Origin: Dyadobacter sp. SG02
Lineage (GTDB): Bacteria > Bacteroidota > Bacteroidia > Cytophagales > Spirosomataceae
Assembly: GCF_900109045.1 (NCBI RefSeq)
Contig: NZ_FNYL01000019.1
Location: 95,778-159,777, forward strand
Reading direction: 5' to 3'
Length of the DNA: 64,000 nt
The notes under the pieces were generated by a model, which did no database searches, was not told where the DNA came from, and saw only the letters and a list, made by a program, of their open reading frames with translations. Position numbers and translations under genes: made by a program. This document shows, in pieces, positions 27,976 to 36,131 of this stretch; the stretch's first letter is position 1, and the number at the start of each line of letters is the position of its first letter.

Positions 27976-29619
27976 ATGAAAAAATTACGCTTATTCATTG
28001 CATTCATCATTTCGCAGGTCGCGTGCGCGGCCTCGTATGCCCAATCCTACGAAGCGGACGTCATCGTTTATGGCGGCACCTGCGCGGCGGTGACGGCCGC
28101 GGTACAAGTTGTAAAATCCGGCAAAACGGTGCTGGTGGTTTCGCCCGACAAACATTTGGGCGGGCTTTCGTCCGGCGGACTGGGTTTTACCGATACGGGC
28201 AACAAATCGGTGATCGGCGGCCTCGCGCGCGAGTTTTACCATCGGGTTTACCTGCATTACGACAAGCCGGAAGGCTGGCAATGGCAGAAAAAGGAAGAAT
28301 ATGGCAACAAAGGGCAGGGTACGGTTGCTATGGACGGCGCCGAGCGCACAATGTGGATATTCGAGCCGCACGTAGCAGAGCAGGTTTTTGAAGATTTTGT
28401 GAAGGAAAACAATATCAAAATCTACCGCGACGAATGGCTCGACCGCGGCCAGAGCGGCGTGCAGAAAACCAACGGCCGCATTGCTTCATTCAAGACACTG
28501 AGCGGCAAGACCTTCAAAGGCAAAATGTTCATCGACGCCACTTACGAAGGCGATCTGATGGCCGCTGCCGGTGTGAAATACCACGTAGGCCGCGAGGCCA
28601 ATAGCGTCTATAATGAAGAATGGAACGGTATTCAGGCGGGTGTTTTCCAGCACAGGCATTATTTCGCGAAGAATATCAGTCCCTATAAAGTGGAAGGTGA
28701 TCCGAAAAGCGGTTTGCTGCCTTACGTGACAGCGGAGAAAATCGGTAAGAACGGGGAAGGTGATAACAAAATCCAGGCCTATTGCTTCCGCATGTGCCTC
28801 TCATCGCACCCTGATAACCGCATTCCGTTCGCGAAACCCGCAGGTTACGATCCGGGCAAGTACGAGTTGCTCGCACGGGTGTACAAGGCTGGCTGGACTG
28901 AAACTTTCGATAAATACGATCCCATTCCCAACCGCAAAACCGACACCAACAACCACGGCCCGTTCAGTACCGACTTCATGGGCCAGAATTACGACTATCC
29001 CGACGCTTCCTACGAACGCCGCAAAGACATCATCAAGGAGCACGAGGTGTACCAGAAAGGCCTGATGTACTTCCTCGCCAACGATCCCGCAGTACCCGCG
29101 GACGTACGCGCAAAGGTGAATGAATGGGGCTTGCCGAAGGACGAGTTCAAGGACAATGGCGGCTGGCCGCACCAGATTTACGTCCGTGAAGCCCGCAGAA
29201 TGCTGGGCCAGAGCGTGATGACCGAGAATGAAACATTAGGCAAAAAAGCCGTACAACAATCCGTGGGCATGGGTTCCTACTCGCTCGACGCGCATAATGC
29301 GCAGCGCTACGTGAAGGAAGACGGTTTCGTGCAGAACGAGGGGGATATTGGCGTACATCCTAAAACACCTTACGGCATTTCTTACGGCTCCATTATTCCC
29401 AAAAAGGCCGAATGTGAAAACCTGCTGGTGCCGGTGTGCGTTTCGGCTTCACATATCGCCTATGGTTCTATCCGCATGGAGCCGGTTTTCATGATCCTCG
29501 GGCAGAGCGCGGCCACGGCCGCGGTGCAGGCGATCGACGCGAAAGTGGCCGTGCAGGATGTGGATTATGGAAAATTGAAAGAGGAGTTGCTGAAAGACAA
29601 ACAGAAGCTGGAACTCTGA
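27976..29619 (+). CDS. Exported FAD-dependent oxidoreductase, paralogue without C-terminal module
   Basis: A 547-residue protein with a signal peptide (LRLFIAFIISQVACAASYAQ). It has the same FAD domain as the gene before it: YEADVIVYGGTCAAVTAAVQVVKSGKTVLVVSPDKHLGGLSSGGLGFT, DATYEGDLMAAAGVKYHVGREANS, NNHGPFSTDFMGQNYDYP, REARRMLGQSVMTENE, LLVPVCVSASHIAYGSIRMEPVFM. The golvesin-like module is absent, so it stops after the catalytic part. The two genes probably arose by duplication, with a later loss or gain of the C-terminal module. Different substrate-facing loops (the segment GWQWQKKEEYGNKGQG is new here) suggest they act on different sugars or on successive steps. It begins 25 bp after its paralogue. 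Confidence 0.88.
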   Translation: MKKLRLFIAFIISQVACAASYAQSYEADVIVYGGTCAAVTAAVQVVKSGKTVLVVSPDKHLGGLSSGGLGFTDTGNKSVIGGLAREFYHRVYLHYDKPEGWQWQKKEEYGNKGQGTVAMDGAERTMWIFEPHVAEQVFEDFVKENNIKIYRDEWLDRGQSGVQKTNGRIASFKTLSGKTFKGKMFIDATYEGDLMAAAGVKYHVGREANSVYNEEWNGIQAGVFQHRHYFAKNISPYKVEGDPKSGLLPYVTAEKIGKNGEGDNKIQAYCFRMCLSSHPDNRIPFAKPAGYDPGKYELLARVYKAGWTETFDKYDPIPNRKTDTNNHGPFSTDFMGQNYDYPDASYERRKDIIKEHEVYQKGLMYFLANDPAVPADVRAKVNEWGLPKDEFKDNGGWPHQIYVREARRMLGQSVMTENETLGKKAVQQSVGMGSYSLDAHNAQRYVKEDGFVQNEGDIGVHPKTPYGISYGSIIPKKAECENLLVPVCVSASHIAYGSIRMEPVFMILGQSAATAAVQAIDAKVAVQDVDYGKLKEELLKDKQKLEL

Positions 29620-29620
29620 G

Positions 29621-29660
29621 GCGACCGGTCGCTCAGTCGGCCTACCGGTCACTCGGTAAT
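29621..29660. repeat. Two degenerate 20-bp direct repeats
   Basis: GCGACCGGTCGCTCAGTCGG (29621-29640) and CCTACCGGTCACTCGGTAAT (29641-29660) share the core ACCGGTC-n-CTC-n-GT. The copies follow directly after the FAD oxidoreductase stop codon. No terminator is recognisable there. Confidence 0.4.
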
Positions 29661-29721
29661 ATGTCGGGATGGAAAGAGGGTGGTTTAATTTCGTGATTAT
29701 TTATCACTAAAAAAGGCGACC

Positions 29722-30210
29722 ATGAAAACTTTATCCATGAAAAAACTGACAAATTATCTGATGTTGTTCGTCTTTGCGGCAGCCATGCTGGCATGCAGCA
29801 AAGACTCCGACGATCCGACTCCCGAGACACCCTCCGGCAATGCCGTAGAAGGTACCTGGAAAATCAGGGCGATGAACATCGATCCGGCGCAGAACGGCAT
29901 TACCGACGTACTCGCATATTTTGAAGCGTTGACCGGCAAGAAATGTCTTTCGGAAACCGAGATTACTTTCAAAAGCAACGGCACGGTGGGCTCGAAAATA
30001 CCTATCGGCTGCGACGACATCCTCGATCAGGCCGACGTGGTAGATGACTCCTCCAAATGGGCGGTTAAGGACAAGAAAATAGTCCTCACGGAAGGCTCCG
30101 ACGTAACCGAGTTCGATCTCGAAACCGGCGCCAACGAAATGAAATGGTCGTCCATGGAGGAAGAAGACGGCGTCAAATACAAGATAACCATCGTATTCAA
30201 GAAGAGTTAG
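29722..30210 (+). CDS. Lipocalin-like lipoprotein
   Basis: A 162-residue lipoprotein. Two starts are possible: the ATG at 29722 and one at 29737; either gives a signal peptide ending AAAMLAC. The mature protein begins with an acidic Pro-rich linker (SKDSDDPTPETP) and then a small beta barrel: GNAVEGTWKIRAMNID, ETEITFKSNGTVGSKI, DDSSKWAVKDKKIVLTEGSDVTEFDL, EMKWSSMEEEDGVKYKITIVFKKS. This G-x-W start and alternating strands resemble the lipocalin-like domains common in Bacteroidota lipoproteins. The ligand is unknown. It is a lone gene between the oxidoreductases and the transporter. Confidence 0.72.
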   Translation: MKTLSMKKLTNYLMLFVFAAAMLACSKDSDDPTPETPSGNAVEGTWKIRAMNIDPAQNGITDVLAYFEALTGKKCLSETEITFKSNGTVGSKIPIGCDDILDQADVVDDSSKWAVKDKKIVLTEGSDVTEFDLETGANEMKWSSMEEEDGVKYKITIVFKKS

Positions 30211-30283
30211 ACAAATGAAAGCAAGAGAAAGCGAGTATTATTCAAACAAAACTTTCTCTTTAAATTTTATTAATTTACCAACG

Positions 30284-30310
30284 AATAGCCGGGCTTATGT
30301 CCGGCTATTT
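30284..30310 (+). terminator. Rho-independent terminator after the lipocalin-like gene
   Basis: AATAGCCGG and CCGGCTATT pair around a GCTTATGT loop, followed by a short T-run. It lies 74 bp after the lipocalin-like stop and 24 bp before the MFS start. The T-tail is short, so efficiency may be modest. Confidence 0.65.
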
Positions 30311-30333
30311 GCATAATATTGCAAGTTATTCCG

Positions 30334-31596
30334 ATGAAACCCATACAAAACCAAATGTCAACCGTCACAGCAACGCGCTCAGACGCTTCCTACCTTTTCA
30401 GTGCTCCCGTAATTGTCGCTGCCCTTGGTTACTTCGTAGATATTTATGATTTGCTCCTTTTCGGGATTGTCCGCCTGCCAAGCCTGGCAGCATTGGGGCT
30501 TTCCGAAGCGGATATTTCCGTAACCGGCGCGAGTATTCTCAACTGGCAAATGACCGGTCTGCTCATCGGAGGGATACTCTGGGGCATCCTGGGAGATAAA
30601 AAAGGGCGTCTTTCCGTACTCTTTGGCTCCATCATTACCTATTCGCTTGCCAATATCGCCTGTGGCTTCGTCCAGGATGTTACGGTTTACAAATTGCTCC
30701 GTTTCATCGCCGGGGTCGGCCTCGCAGGCGAGTTGGGCGCGGGCATCACGCTCGTGTCCGAGATACTTCCCAAGCAGCTGCGCGCCATCGGCACTTCGCT
30801 GGTAGCAGGTATTGGCTTGCTGGGCGCCGTGGTAGCTTATTTCACGGTAGAGTTTTTCGACTGGCGCTATGCGTATTTCATCGGCGGCGGGCTGGGTATT
30901 TCGCTGCTGCTGCTGCGGATCGGCGTTTTTGAATCGGGTATTTTTAAGGATATCAAAGACCAAAAGCACGTGGAGAAAGGTAACTTTTTTGCATTGTTTA
31001 CCAATAAAGAAAGGCTTGGAAGGTATTTGCGGTGCATTGGAATCGGGCTGCCTACCTGGTTTGTGATCGGTATTTTGGCCACATTCAGCAACGAATTCGG
31101 AAGAGCGCTGGGTATCGACGAGCCAATTAAGCCGGGCCTTTCCATTATGTGGTGCTATGTAGGGCTTTCGGTGGGCGATCTTTGCAGCGGGTTCATCAGC
31201 CACTGGCTCGAATCGCGCAAGAAGGCCGTCTTTTACCTGATGATCTTTACATTGATATGCAGCCTGATTTACCTCTTTGCAGGCATTAAATCGGCCTCGT
31301 TTTTCTACACCATTGCCACTTTGTTGGGCTTCGGGATCGGTTACTGGGCCATGTTCGTGACCATCGGCGCGGAGCAGTTCGGTACCAACTTGCGCGCTAC
31401 GGCGGCCACCACCGTCCCCAACATGGTGCGCGGAACGGTAGTGGGAATGACTACATTATTTGCTATTTTTAAAAGTTCTTTCACCGTCATTCAGGCTGGG
31501 GCACTCGTGGGGCTGATCTGTTTTGCAATCGGAATTTTCTGCATCCTGACGATCCCGGAAACGCACGGACGGGACCTGGATTTTCTGGAAGAGTGA
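30334..31596 (+). CDS. Major facilitator superfamily transporter (sugar porter-like)
   Basis: A 420-residue inner-membrane transporter. I chose the ATG at 30334 over a TTG at 30319. About 12 membrane helices are visible. The loop after helix 2 has the MFS motif GDKKGR, helix 4 has KLLRFIAGVGLAGELGAGITLVSE, and the C terminus ends ILTIPETHGRDLDFLEE, the PET(H)GR-type motif of sugar porters. VDIYDLLLFG in helix 1 matches members that carry organic acids or sugars. It probably takes up a monosaccharide or sugar acid produced by the extracytoplasmic enzymes. Its gene is separated from its neighbours by a terminator before it and a repeat array after it, so it seems to be transcribed alone. Confidence 0.9.
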   Translation: MKPIQNQMSTVTATRSDASYLFSAPVIVAALGYFVDIYDLLLFGIVRLPSLAALGLSEADISVTGASILNWQMTGLLIGGILWGILGDKKGRLSVLFGSIITYSLANIACGFVQDVTVYKLLRFIAGVGLAGELGAGITLVSEILPKQLRAIGTSLVAGIGLLGAVVAYFTVEFFDWRYAYFIGGGLGISLLLLRIGVFESGIFKDIKDQKHVEKGNFFALFTNKERLGRYLRCIGIGLPTWFVIGILATFSNEFGRALGIDEPIKPGLSIMWCYVGLSVGDLCSGFISHWLESRKKAVFYLMIFTLICSLIYLFAGIKSASFFYTIATLLGFGIGYWAMFVTIGAEQFGTNLRATAATTVPNMVRGTVVGMTTLFAIFKSSFTVIQAGALVGLICFAIGIFCILTIPETHGRDLDFLEE

Positions 31597-31605
31597 CGCG
31601 CTTTG

Positions 31606-31770
31606 GTCGGTATGGTCAGGGATAGTTAAGTGTGGTCAGGAAATGGTCATGTGTGGTCAGGAAATAGTCAAGTGTGGTCAGGAAATGGTCAAGTGTGGAC
31701 AGGAAATGGTCAAGTGTGGACAGGAAATAGTCATGTTTGGTCAAGGATCGTCAGGTGTAGTCATGCCTGA
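31606..31770. repeat. 21-bp tandem repeat array
   Basis: Five near-identical 21-bp units with consensus TGTGGTCAGGAAATGGTCAAG occupy 31631-31651, 31652-31672, 31673-31693, 31694-31714 and 31715-31735. They differ only at T/A in GGTC/GGAC, G/A in ATGG/ATAG, and the last two bases. Degenerate copies flank them (31606-31630 and 31736-31770). Units abut directly, without spacers. Because 21 bp is seven codons, the array is open in one frame (VKCGQEM repeats), but that small ORF has no other support. The array fills most of the 342-bp gap between the transporter and the oxidoreductase genes. Confidence 0.9.
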
Positions 31771-31833
31771 TCATCGGCAAAGTGGGAGGAGAACTTTACA
31801 TTGTTTTAATAAAGGCCAATCCCCGACAATGAA

Positions 31834-31889
31834 TGACAATTTCCTGACAATAGATGACTAACAATGACAATCCCTGACAATAAATGACA
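31834..31889. repeat. Inverted partner of the 21-bp array
   Basis: TGACAATTTCCTGAC (31834-31848) is the reverse complement of the array core GTCAGGAAATGGTCA with one mismatch. Further copies of the TGACAAT/CTGACAAT motif follow to 31889. The array and this segment could therefore pair into a long imperfect hairpin, between 50 and 106 bp upstream of the small-subunit start. No other feature is seen in the rest of this gap. Confidence 0.7.
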
Positions 31890-31938
31890 AAAATAAAAAA
31901 CGATAATATTTACAAATACCACGATAAACAAAACGAAG

Positions 31939-32460
31939 ATGGAAAGACGCGTAGCGCTTAAAAGTATGGCAGTGGCCATGGGCGCCATGGCGGGTTTGCC
32001 TGCGTGGGCATCCGGTTGGAACAAAAGTGCAGTGGCGAAGAGCGGGTTGCTTTCGGCAGACCAATCCAAAAATCTTACGATGATCGTCGAAACCATCATT
32101 CCCAAAACCGACACACCGGGAGCGGGAGAGCTGGGAGTAGGTGATTTTGTGCAGAAAATGGTGAAGGATTGCTACGATTCCAAAGCCCAGGCCAGCCTCG
32201 CAAGCGGCATTTCGAATATCGACGAGCAGAGTGTTCAGCGTTTCGGAAAGTCGTTCACGGATGCCAGCAAAGAACAGCGCCTGCAAATCCTGTCGGAAAT
32301 CGAAAAGGGCAGCGACGCGGCGCAGAAGGGCTTTTTTAGTATGGTCAAAAACCTCACGATCCAGGGCTACATGACGTCCGAATACGTGATGACCAACATT
32401 ACCCATTACGAAATGATCCCGGCCCGCTACCATGGGTGTGTACCTGTTAAAAAAGGTTGA
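31939..32460 (+). CDS. Gluconate 2-dehydrogenase subunit 3 family protein
   Basis: A 173-residue protein with a twin-arginine-like leader (MERRVALKSMAVAMGAMAGLPAWA), so it is likely exported folded together with its partner. The body contains LTMIVETIIPKTDTPGAGELGVGDFVQKMVKDCY, the hallmark of the Gluconate_2-dh3 family, then FTDASKEQRLQILSEIEK and FFSMVKNLTIQGYMTSEYVMTNI. These small subunits pair with GMC flavoproteins such as gluconate 2-dehydrogenase or glucoside 3-dehydrogenase (LacC with LacA). The GMC gene follows after 23 bp with a good ribosome-binding site. A cytochrome c third subunit, usual in these complexes, is not encoded next to it. Confidence 0.88.
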   Translation: MERRVALKSMAVAMGAMAGLPAWASGWNKSAVAKSGLLSADQSKNLTMIVETIIPKTDTPGAGELGVGDFVQKMVKDCYDSKAQASLASGISNIDEQSVQRFGKSFTDASKEQRLQILSEIEKGSDAAQKGFFSMVKNLTIQGYMTSEYVMTNITHYEMIPARYHGCVPVKKG

Positions 32461-32483
32461 AAGGGAGGATTACAACCGAAACT

Positions 32484-34196
32484 ATGGCAAATTTTAATAT
32501 TGATAGTAAAAAAGCCCGTACCTACGATGCCATTGTGATTGGCTCGGGGATCAGCGGCGGCTGGTCGGCGAAGGAACTGACCGAAAAAGGCTTGAAAACC
32601 CTCGTGCTCGAACGTGGGCGGGATGTGCAGCACATCAAGGATTATCCTACCACGAACATGATGCCGTGGGAATTCGAGCACCGCGAGCGCCTGACCAAAG
32701 AAATTGCGGACGCCAACCCGATCGCGGCGCGTTGCTATAACTTCAAGGAATCGTCGATGCACTTTTTCGCGAAGGATAACGAGCATCCCTACATTCAGGA
32801 GAAGCCATTCGACTGGCTGAGGGGTTACCAGGTGGGCGGTAAATCATTGCTTTGGGCGCGGCAGACGCAGCGTTGGAGCAAGTACGATTTCGAAGGGCCG
32901 GCGCGCGATAAATTCGCGGTGGAATGGCCGATCGGCTACGACGACATTGCGCCCTGGTACAGCCACGTGGAGAAGTTCGCGGGGATTACCGGCAACAAAG
33001 ACGGCATCGACGCATTGCCCGATGGCGAGTTCCTGCCCCCGCACGACTTGAACTGCGTAGAAAAGTATTTCAAAGAGCAGGTTTCCAAACAATATAAAGA
33101 CCGCCACATTATCATCGGCCGTGCGGCACATATCACCGAGCCGCAGCAAATCCATCTCGATCAGGGGCGTGCCAAATGCCAGCACCGCGTGATGTGCGAA
33201 CGCGGGTGCCCGTTCGGGGGGTATTTCAGCAGCAATGCGTCCACCATTCCCTGGGCGATGAAAACCGGTAATCTGACGCTCCGCCCGCATTCGGTGGTGC
33301 ATTCGATCATTTACGACGACAAGACGCAGAAAGCTTCGGGCGTGCGGGTGATCGATTCGAACACGAAAGAAACGATCGAGTTCTATGCCAATATCATTTT
33401 CCTCAATGCGGCCGCGCTGAACTCGAACCTCGTATTGCTGAACTCGACATCGAGCCGGTTTCCGAACGGGTTGGGCAACGACAGCGGATTACTCGGTAAA
33501 TACGTGGCATTCCACAACTACCGCGCAACGGTTTCGGGCGAATACGAGGGCTTCCTCGATTCGACGACCGACGGGAAGCGCCCTAACAGCGGCTACATTC
33601 CCCGGTTCCGTAACGTTTACAAGCAGGAAACCGACTTTTTGAGAGGATATGCAGCCGGTTTCGGTGCCAACCGCAATACATATAACGACCGCAGCGGCCT
33701 GGGCGATTCGCTGAAAGCCGGTTTGCACGAAACCAAATACGGCAACTGGAGCATAGGCTCGCACATGATGGGCGAAACCATTCCGAAGGAAAGCAATTTC
33801 GTGGCACTCGATAAGGACAGCAAAGACCAATGGGGTATACCGACCATGCGGATCAACGTCGATTACGATGATAACGACGAGAAGATGATCAAGGATTATA
33901 TGGAGCAGGTGAGCGAAATGTTTACCAAAGCAGGTTTCACCAATATCAGAACGAACGATAACCACCGCAATCCTGGCAACGACATCCACGAAATGGGCGG
34001 TGTGCGCATGGGTAAGGATCCCAGGACGTCATTGCTGAACAAATGGAACCAGCTGCACCATTGCAAGAACGTATTCGTGACCGACGGTGCCTGCATGACA
34101 TCGACCTCGACGCAAAACCCTTCGCTTACGTATATGGCACTCTCGGCACGCGCTGTCGACTATGCTGTGAAACAAATGAAGGCGAAGAATTTGTAA
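32484..34196 (+). CDS. GMC family FAD-dependent sugar dehydrogenase, large subunit
   Basis: A 570-residue flavoprotein. I use the ATG at 32484, preceded by AAGGGAGGAT (32461-32470), a rare good Shine-Dalgarno site here. The FAD-binding Rossmann motif is YDAIVIGSGISGGWSAKELTEKGLKTLVLERG, and GGKSLLWARQTQRWS follows. Near the C terminus the catalytic His lies in DIHEMGGVRMG and the Asn in STSTQNPSLTYMALSARAVDYA. CERGCPFGGYFSSNAS is a Cys-containing block seen in glucoside 3-dehydrogenase-type proteins. It has no signal of its own and probably leaves with the Tat-exported small subunit. Likely activity is oxidation of a sugar or sugar acid, perhaps at C3; this is inferred from the family. A strong terminator follows. 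Confidence 0.9.
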   Translation: MANFNIDSKKARTYDAIVIGSGISGGWSAKELTEKGLKTLVLERGRDVQHIKDYPTTNMMPWEFEHRERLTKEIADANPIAARCYNFKESSMHFFAKDNEHPYIQEKPFDWLRGYQVGGKSLLWARQTQRWSKYDFEGPARDKFAVEWPIGYDDIAPWYSHVEKFAGITGNKDGIDALPDGEFLPPHDLNCVEKYFKEQVSKQYKDRHIIIGRAAHITEPQQIHLDQGRAKCQHRVMCERGCPFGGYFSSNASTIPWAMKTGNLTLRPHSVVHSIIYDDKTQKASGVRVIDSNTKETIEFYANIIFLNAAALNSNLVLLNSTSSRFPNGLGNDSGLLGKYVAFHNYRATVSGEYEGFLDSTTDGKRPNSGYIPRFRNVYKQETDFLRGYAAGFGANRNTYNDRSGLGDSLKAGLHETKYGNWSIGSHMMGETIPKESNFVALDKDSKDQWGIPTMRINVDYDDNDEKMIKDYMEQVSEMFTKAGFTNIRTNDNHRNPGNDIHEMGGVRMGKDPRTSLLNKWNQLHHCKNVFVTDGACMTSTSTQNPSLTYMALSARAVDYAVKQMKAKNL

Positions 34197-34216
34197 CCCA
34201 AAAGAACTAGTTTTAG

Positions 34217-34253
34217 TAAAAGCCGCTATCCGCAGGGATAGCGGCTTTTTTTA
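34217..34253 (+). terminator. Rho-independent terminator after the GMC gene
   Basis: AAAAGCCGCTATCC, a GCA loop and GGATAGCGGC pair perfectly and are followed by seven T residues. It starts 21 bp after the GMC stop codon, closing the two-gene unit. Confidence 0.93.
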
Positions 34254-34371
34254 TTATCCGGTCATTATGGGTTAAGATATGATTAAAAAAAGTTTTAGTT
34301 TTTTTTAAATGAGGCTAAGGGATTTTAAGTGCAAAAAAGTCTTTTAATTATTACATACGAACAGATACTCA

Positions 34372-35037
34372 ATGCACGATCCTTTGCTTAACCCGGAAAC
34401 GAAGCGCCCTGGCCCATTTGTGTCTCCCGCACACGAAGGCAAGGCCCCAGTAAGTGAAATTGATTCTGCTACCTTCCTCAAATCGGCTTTCGAGCAAAAT
34501 CCGGGGAAGGGCCTGGAACTGCTGTTTAAAAGATATTACAACCCGCTTTGCAGCCATGCCGTGCGGTTTGTGTATTCCAAACAGATCGCCGAGGACCTGG
34601 TGAGCGAGGTGTTCTTCCAGTTTTACCGCACGAAGGCTTACGAGAACATCACGACCTCGTACACCAGCTATCTGTTCCGCTCGGTACGTAACGAATGCTT
34701 TACGTATATGCGTAGAGAGTTCGGCAAGACCGATACGCTCGAAATGAACGAGGAGCATTCGATTTCAACCTACCATCAGCAGCCGGATGCCGAGATCCAT
34801 TACAACAACCTGTTCCTGAAAGTGAACGAAGTGATTGCCCGGCTGCCCATGCAATGCCAGAAGGTGTTCCTGATGAGCCGTTTTGAAAACAAGAAATACC
34901 ATGAAATAGCGGACGAGCTGCATATCTCGCCCAAAACCGTAGAAGTACACATCTCCAAGGCATTGAAACACCTTCGCTCCGCCCTTCACGGCGAATGGAT
35001 GATCTCGCTTTGCCTTGCCATTTTGAATATCCTCTAA
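34372..35037 (+). CDS. ECF RNA polymerase sigma factor
   Basis: A 221-residue sigma-70 family factor. A 40-residue N-terminal extension comes before region 2 (about 45-100: GLELLFKRYYNPLCSHAVRFVYSKQIAEDLVSEVFFQFYRTKAY), and region 4 is at about 160-205 (LPMQCQKVFLMSRFENKKYHEIADELHISPKTVEVHISKALKHLR), with a clear helix-turn-helix. The pattern is that of SusCD-linked Bacteroidota sigma factors. A FecR gene follows 57 bp downstream, then SusC with STN and SusD, so it should control that locus. The AT-rich 118-bp region before it (34254-34371) probably carries its promoter, but I could not identify a convincing one. Confidence 0.94.
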   Translation: MHDPLLNPETKRPGPFVSPAHEGKAPVSEIDSATFLKSAFEQNPGKGLELLFKRYYNPLCSHAVRFVYSKQIAEDLVSEVFFQFYRTKAYENITTSYTSYLFRSVRNECFTYMRREFGKTDTLEMNEEHSISTYHQQPDAEIHYNNLFLKVNEVIARLPMQCQKVFLMSRFENKKYHEIADELHISPKTVEVHISKALKHLRSALHGEWMISLCLAILNIL

Positions 35038-35094
35038 ACCTAGCCCGGAAAGCTTGCCTGGACGGTTCTCGTCAACGTTGTAAACCGAACAAAA

Positions 35095-36111
35095 ATGGAA
35101 AAAATTATATCGAAATATACGCTTTTCGAGTACCTGAGCGGGCGCGCCAATCCGCTCGAAAGGAAGCTTGTGGAAGAGTGGATCACCCAGAAGGAGAATG
35201 CGGAAACATTCCATCGGTGGCTGCTCGAATATGAAACCCAATCCCCCCAGTTCGTTCCCGATCAGGAGGCTGCTTTGGCAAACCTGCTTCGGCGGGTCGA
35301 TTCGGCGATGGAGGAAGTTGAGGGAGAATGGAGGAAGGAGGAAGGGGAGGAGGAGCGCGTTCCTTCCTGGCTTGGGCGGAGGAGCAACCGCTTCTGGCTG
35401 GCGGCGGCATCGGTAACATTGCTGCTGAGCTGCGGCTGGGCATTTCGCGAGCCGATTCAATACAAATCGTACCAGACAGCCTACGGCCAGACGACCGACG
35501 TATACCTCGAAGACGGAAGCCGGGTGGCATTGAATTCGAACTCCAGACTGAAAGTACCCAGACTGGGCTTCTGGGGCGACGTGCGCGAAGTGGCGTTGGA
35601 AGGTGAGGCCGAGTTTTCGGTGAGCCATACGATTGACCATAAGCGATTTGTGGTGAAGACTTCCAAAGAATTCCAGGTGGAAGTGCTCGGGACGACATTC
35701 TCGGTATTTGCCCGGCCAAGGGGTACCAAGGTAGCATTGAAATCCGGCAGCGTGCGCATCGATTATTCCCAGAATAACCAGCGCAGGGAAGTAATGATGG
35801 AGCCCGGCGACCTCGCATTTCTCGATCAGGAAGGCGCTGTGCAGCTGGAAAGAAAACAGGACGTCAAAACATTCGCACCGTGGACCGAGCAGCGCTATGT
35901 GTTCAACGGGACGCCTGTGAAGGAAATACTCGCGATGATCGAGGAGAATTTTGGGCAGAAAGTAAGCCTCTCCGATTCTAACATCGCCCAGCGGTCGATT
36001 ACCGGCAATTTCAAGACGAAAAACGCGGAAGAACTTTTAAAAACGATCTCGGAAGTACTTGACCTAAGGGTCGAGCAAAACGGTGGAAGCATCCTTTTAA
36101 CGAACAATTAA
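35095..36111 (+). CDS. FecR-type anti-sigma factor
   Basis: A 338-residue protein. The N-terminal ~80 residues are cytoplasmic (EYLSGRANPLERKLVEEWITQ), and one membrane helix is near residues 100-118 (FWLAAASVTLLLSCGWAF). The periplasmic FecR domain follows (TTDVYLEDGSRVALNSNSRLKVP, EVALEGEAEFSVSHTIDHKRFVVKTS, VEVLGTTFSVFARP), then the C-terminal DUF4974 domain (RYVFNGTPVKEILAMIEENFGQKVSLSD, RSITGNFKTKNAEELLKTISEVLDLRVEQ). It would hold the preceding sigma factor until the SusC STN domain signals substrate binding. It lies 57 bp after the sigma gene and 20 bp before SusC. Confidence 0.95.
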   Translation: MEKIISKYTLFEYLSGRANPLERKLVEEWITQKENAETFHRWLLEYETQSPQFVPDQEAALANLLRRVDSAMEEVEGEWRKEEGEEERVPSWLGRRSNRFWLAAASVTLLLSCGWAFREPIQYKSYQTAYGQTTDVYLEDGSRVALNSNSRLKVPRLGFWGDVREVALEGEAEFSVSHTIDHKRFVVKTSKEFQVEVLGTTFSVFARPRGTKVALKSGSVRIDYSQNNQRREVMMEPGDLAFLDQEGAVQLERKQDVKTFAPWTEQRYVFNGTPVKEILAMIEENFGQKVSLSDSNIAQRSITGNFKTKNAEELLKTISEVLDLRVEQNGGSILLTNN

Positions 36112-36131
36112 TTATTCCAAACCATTTGATT

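Noticed and set aside
31606..31770. The array as a CRISPR
   Set aside because: The units touch each other without variable spacers, and no cas genes are present.
31643..31861. 72-codon ORF across the 21-bp repeat array
   Set aside because: It is open only because the repeat length is a multiple of three. It has no sequence features of a protein and no start signal.
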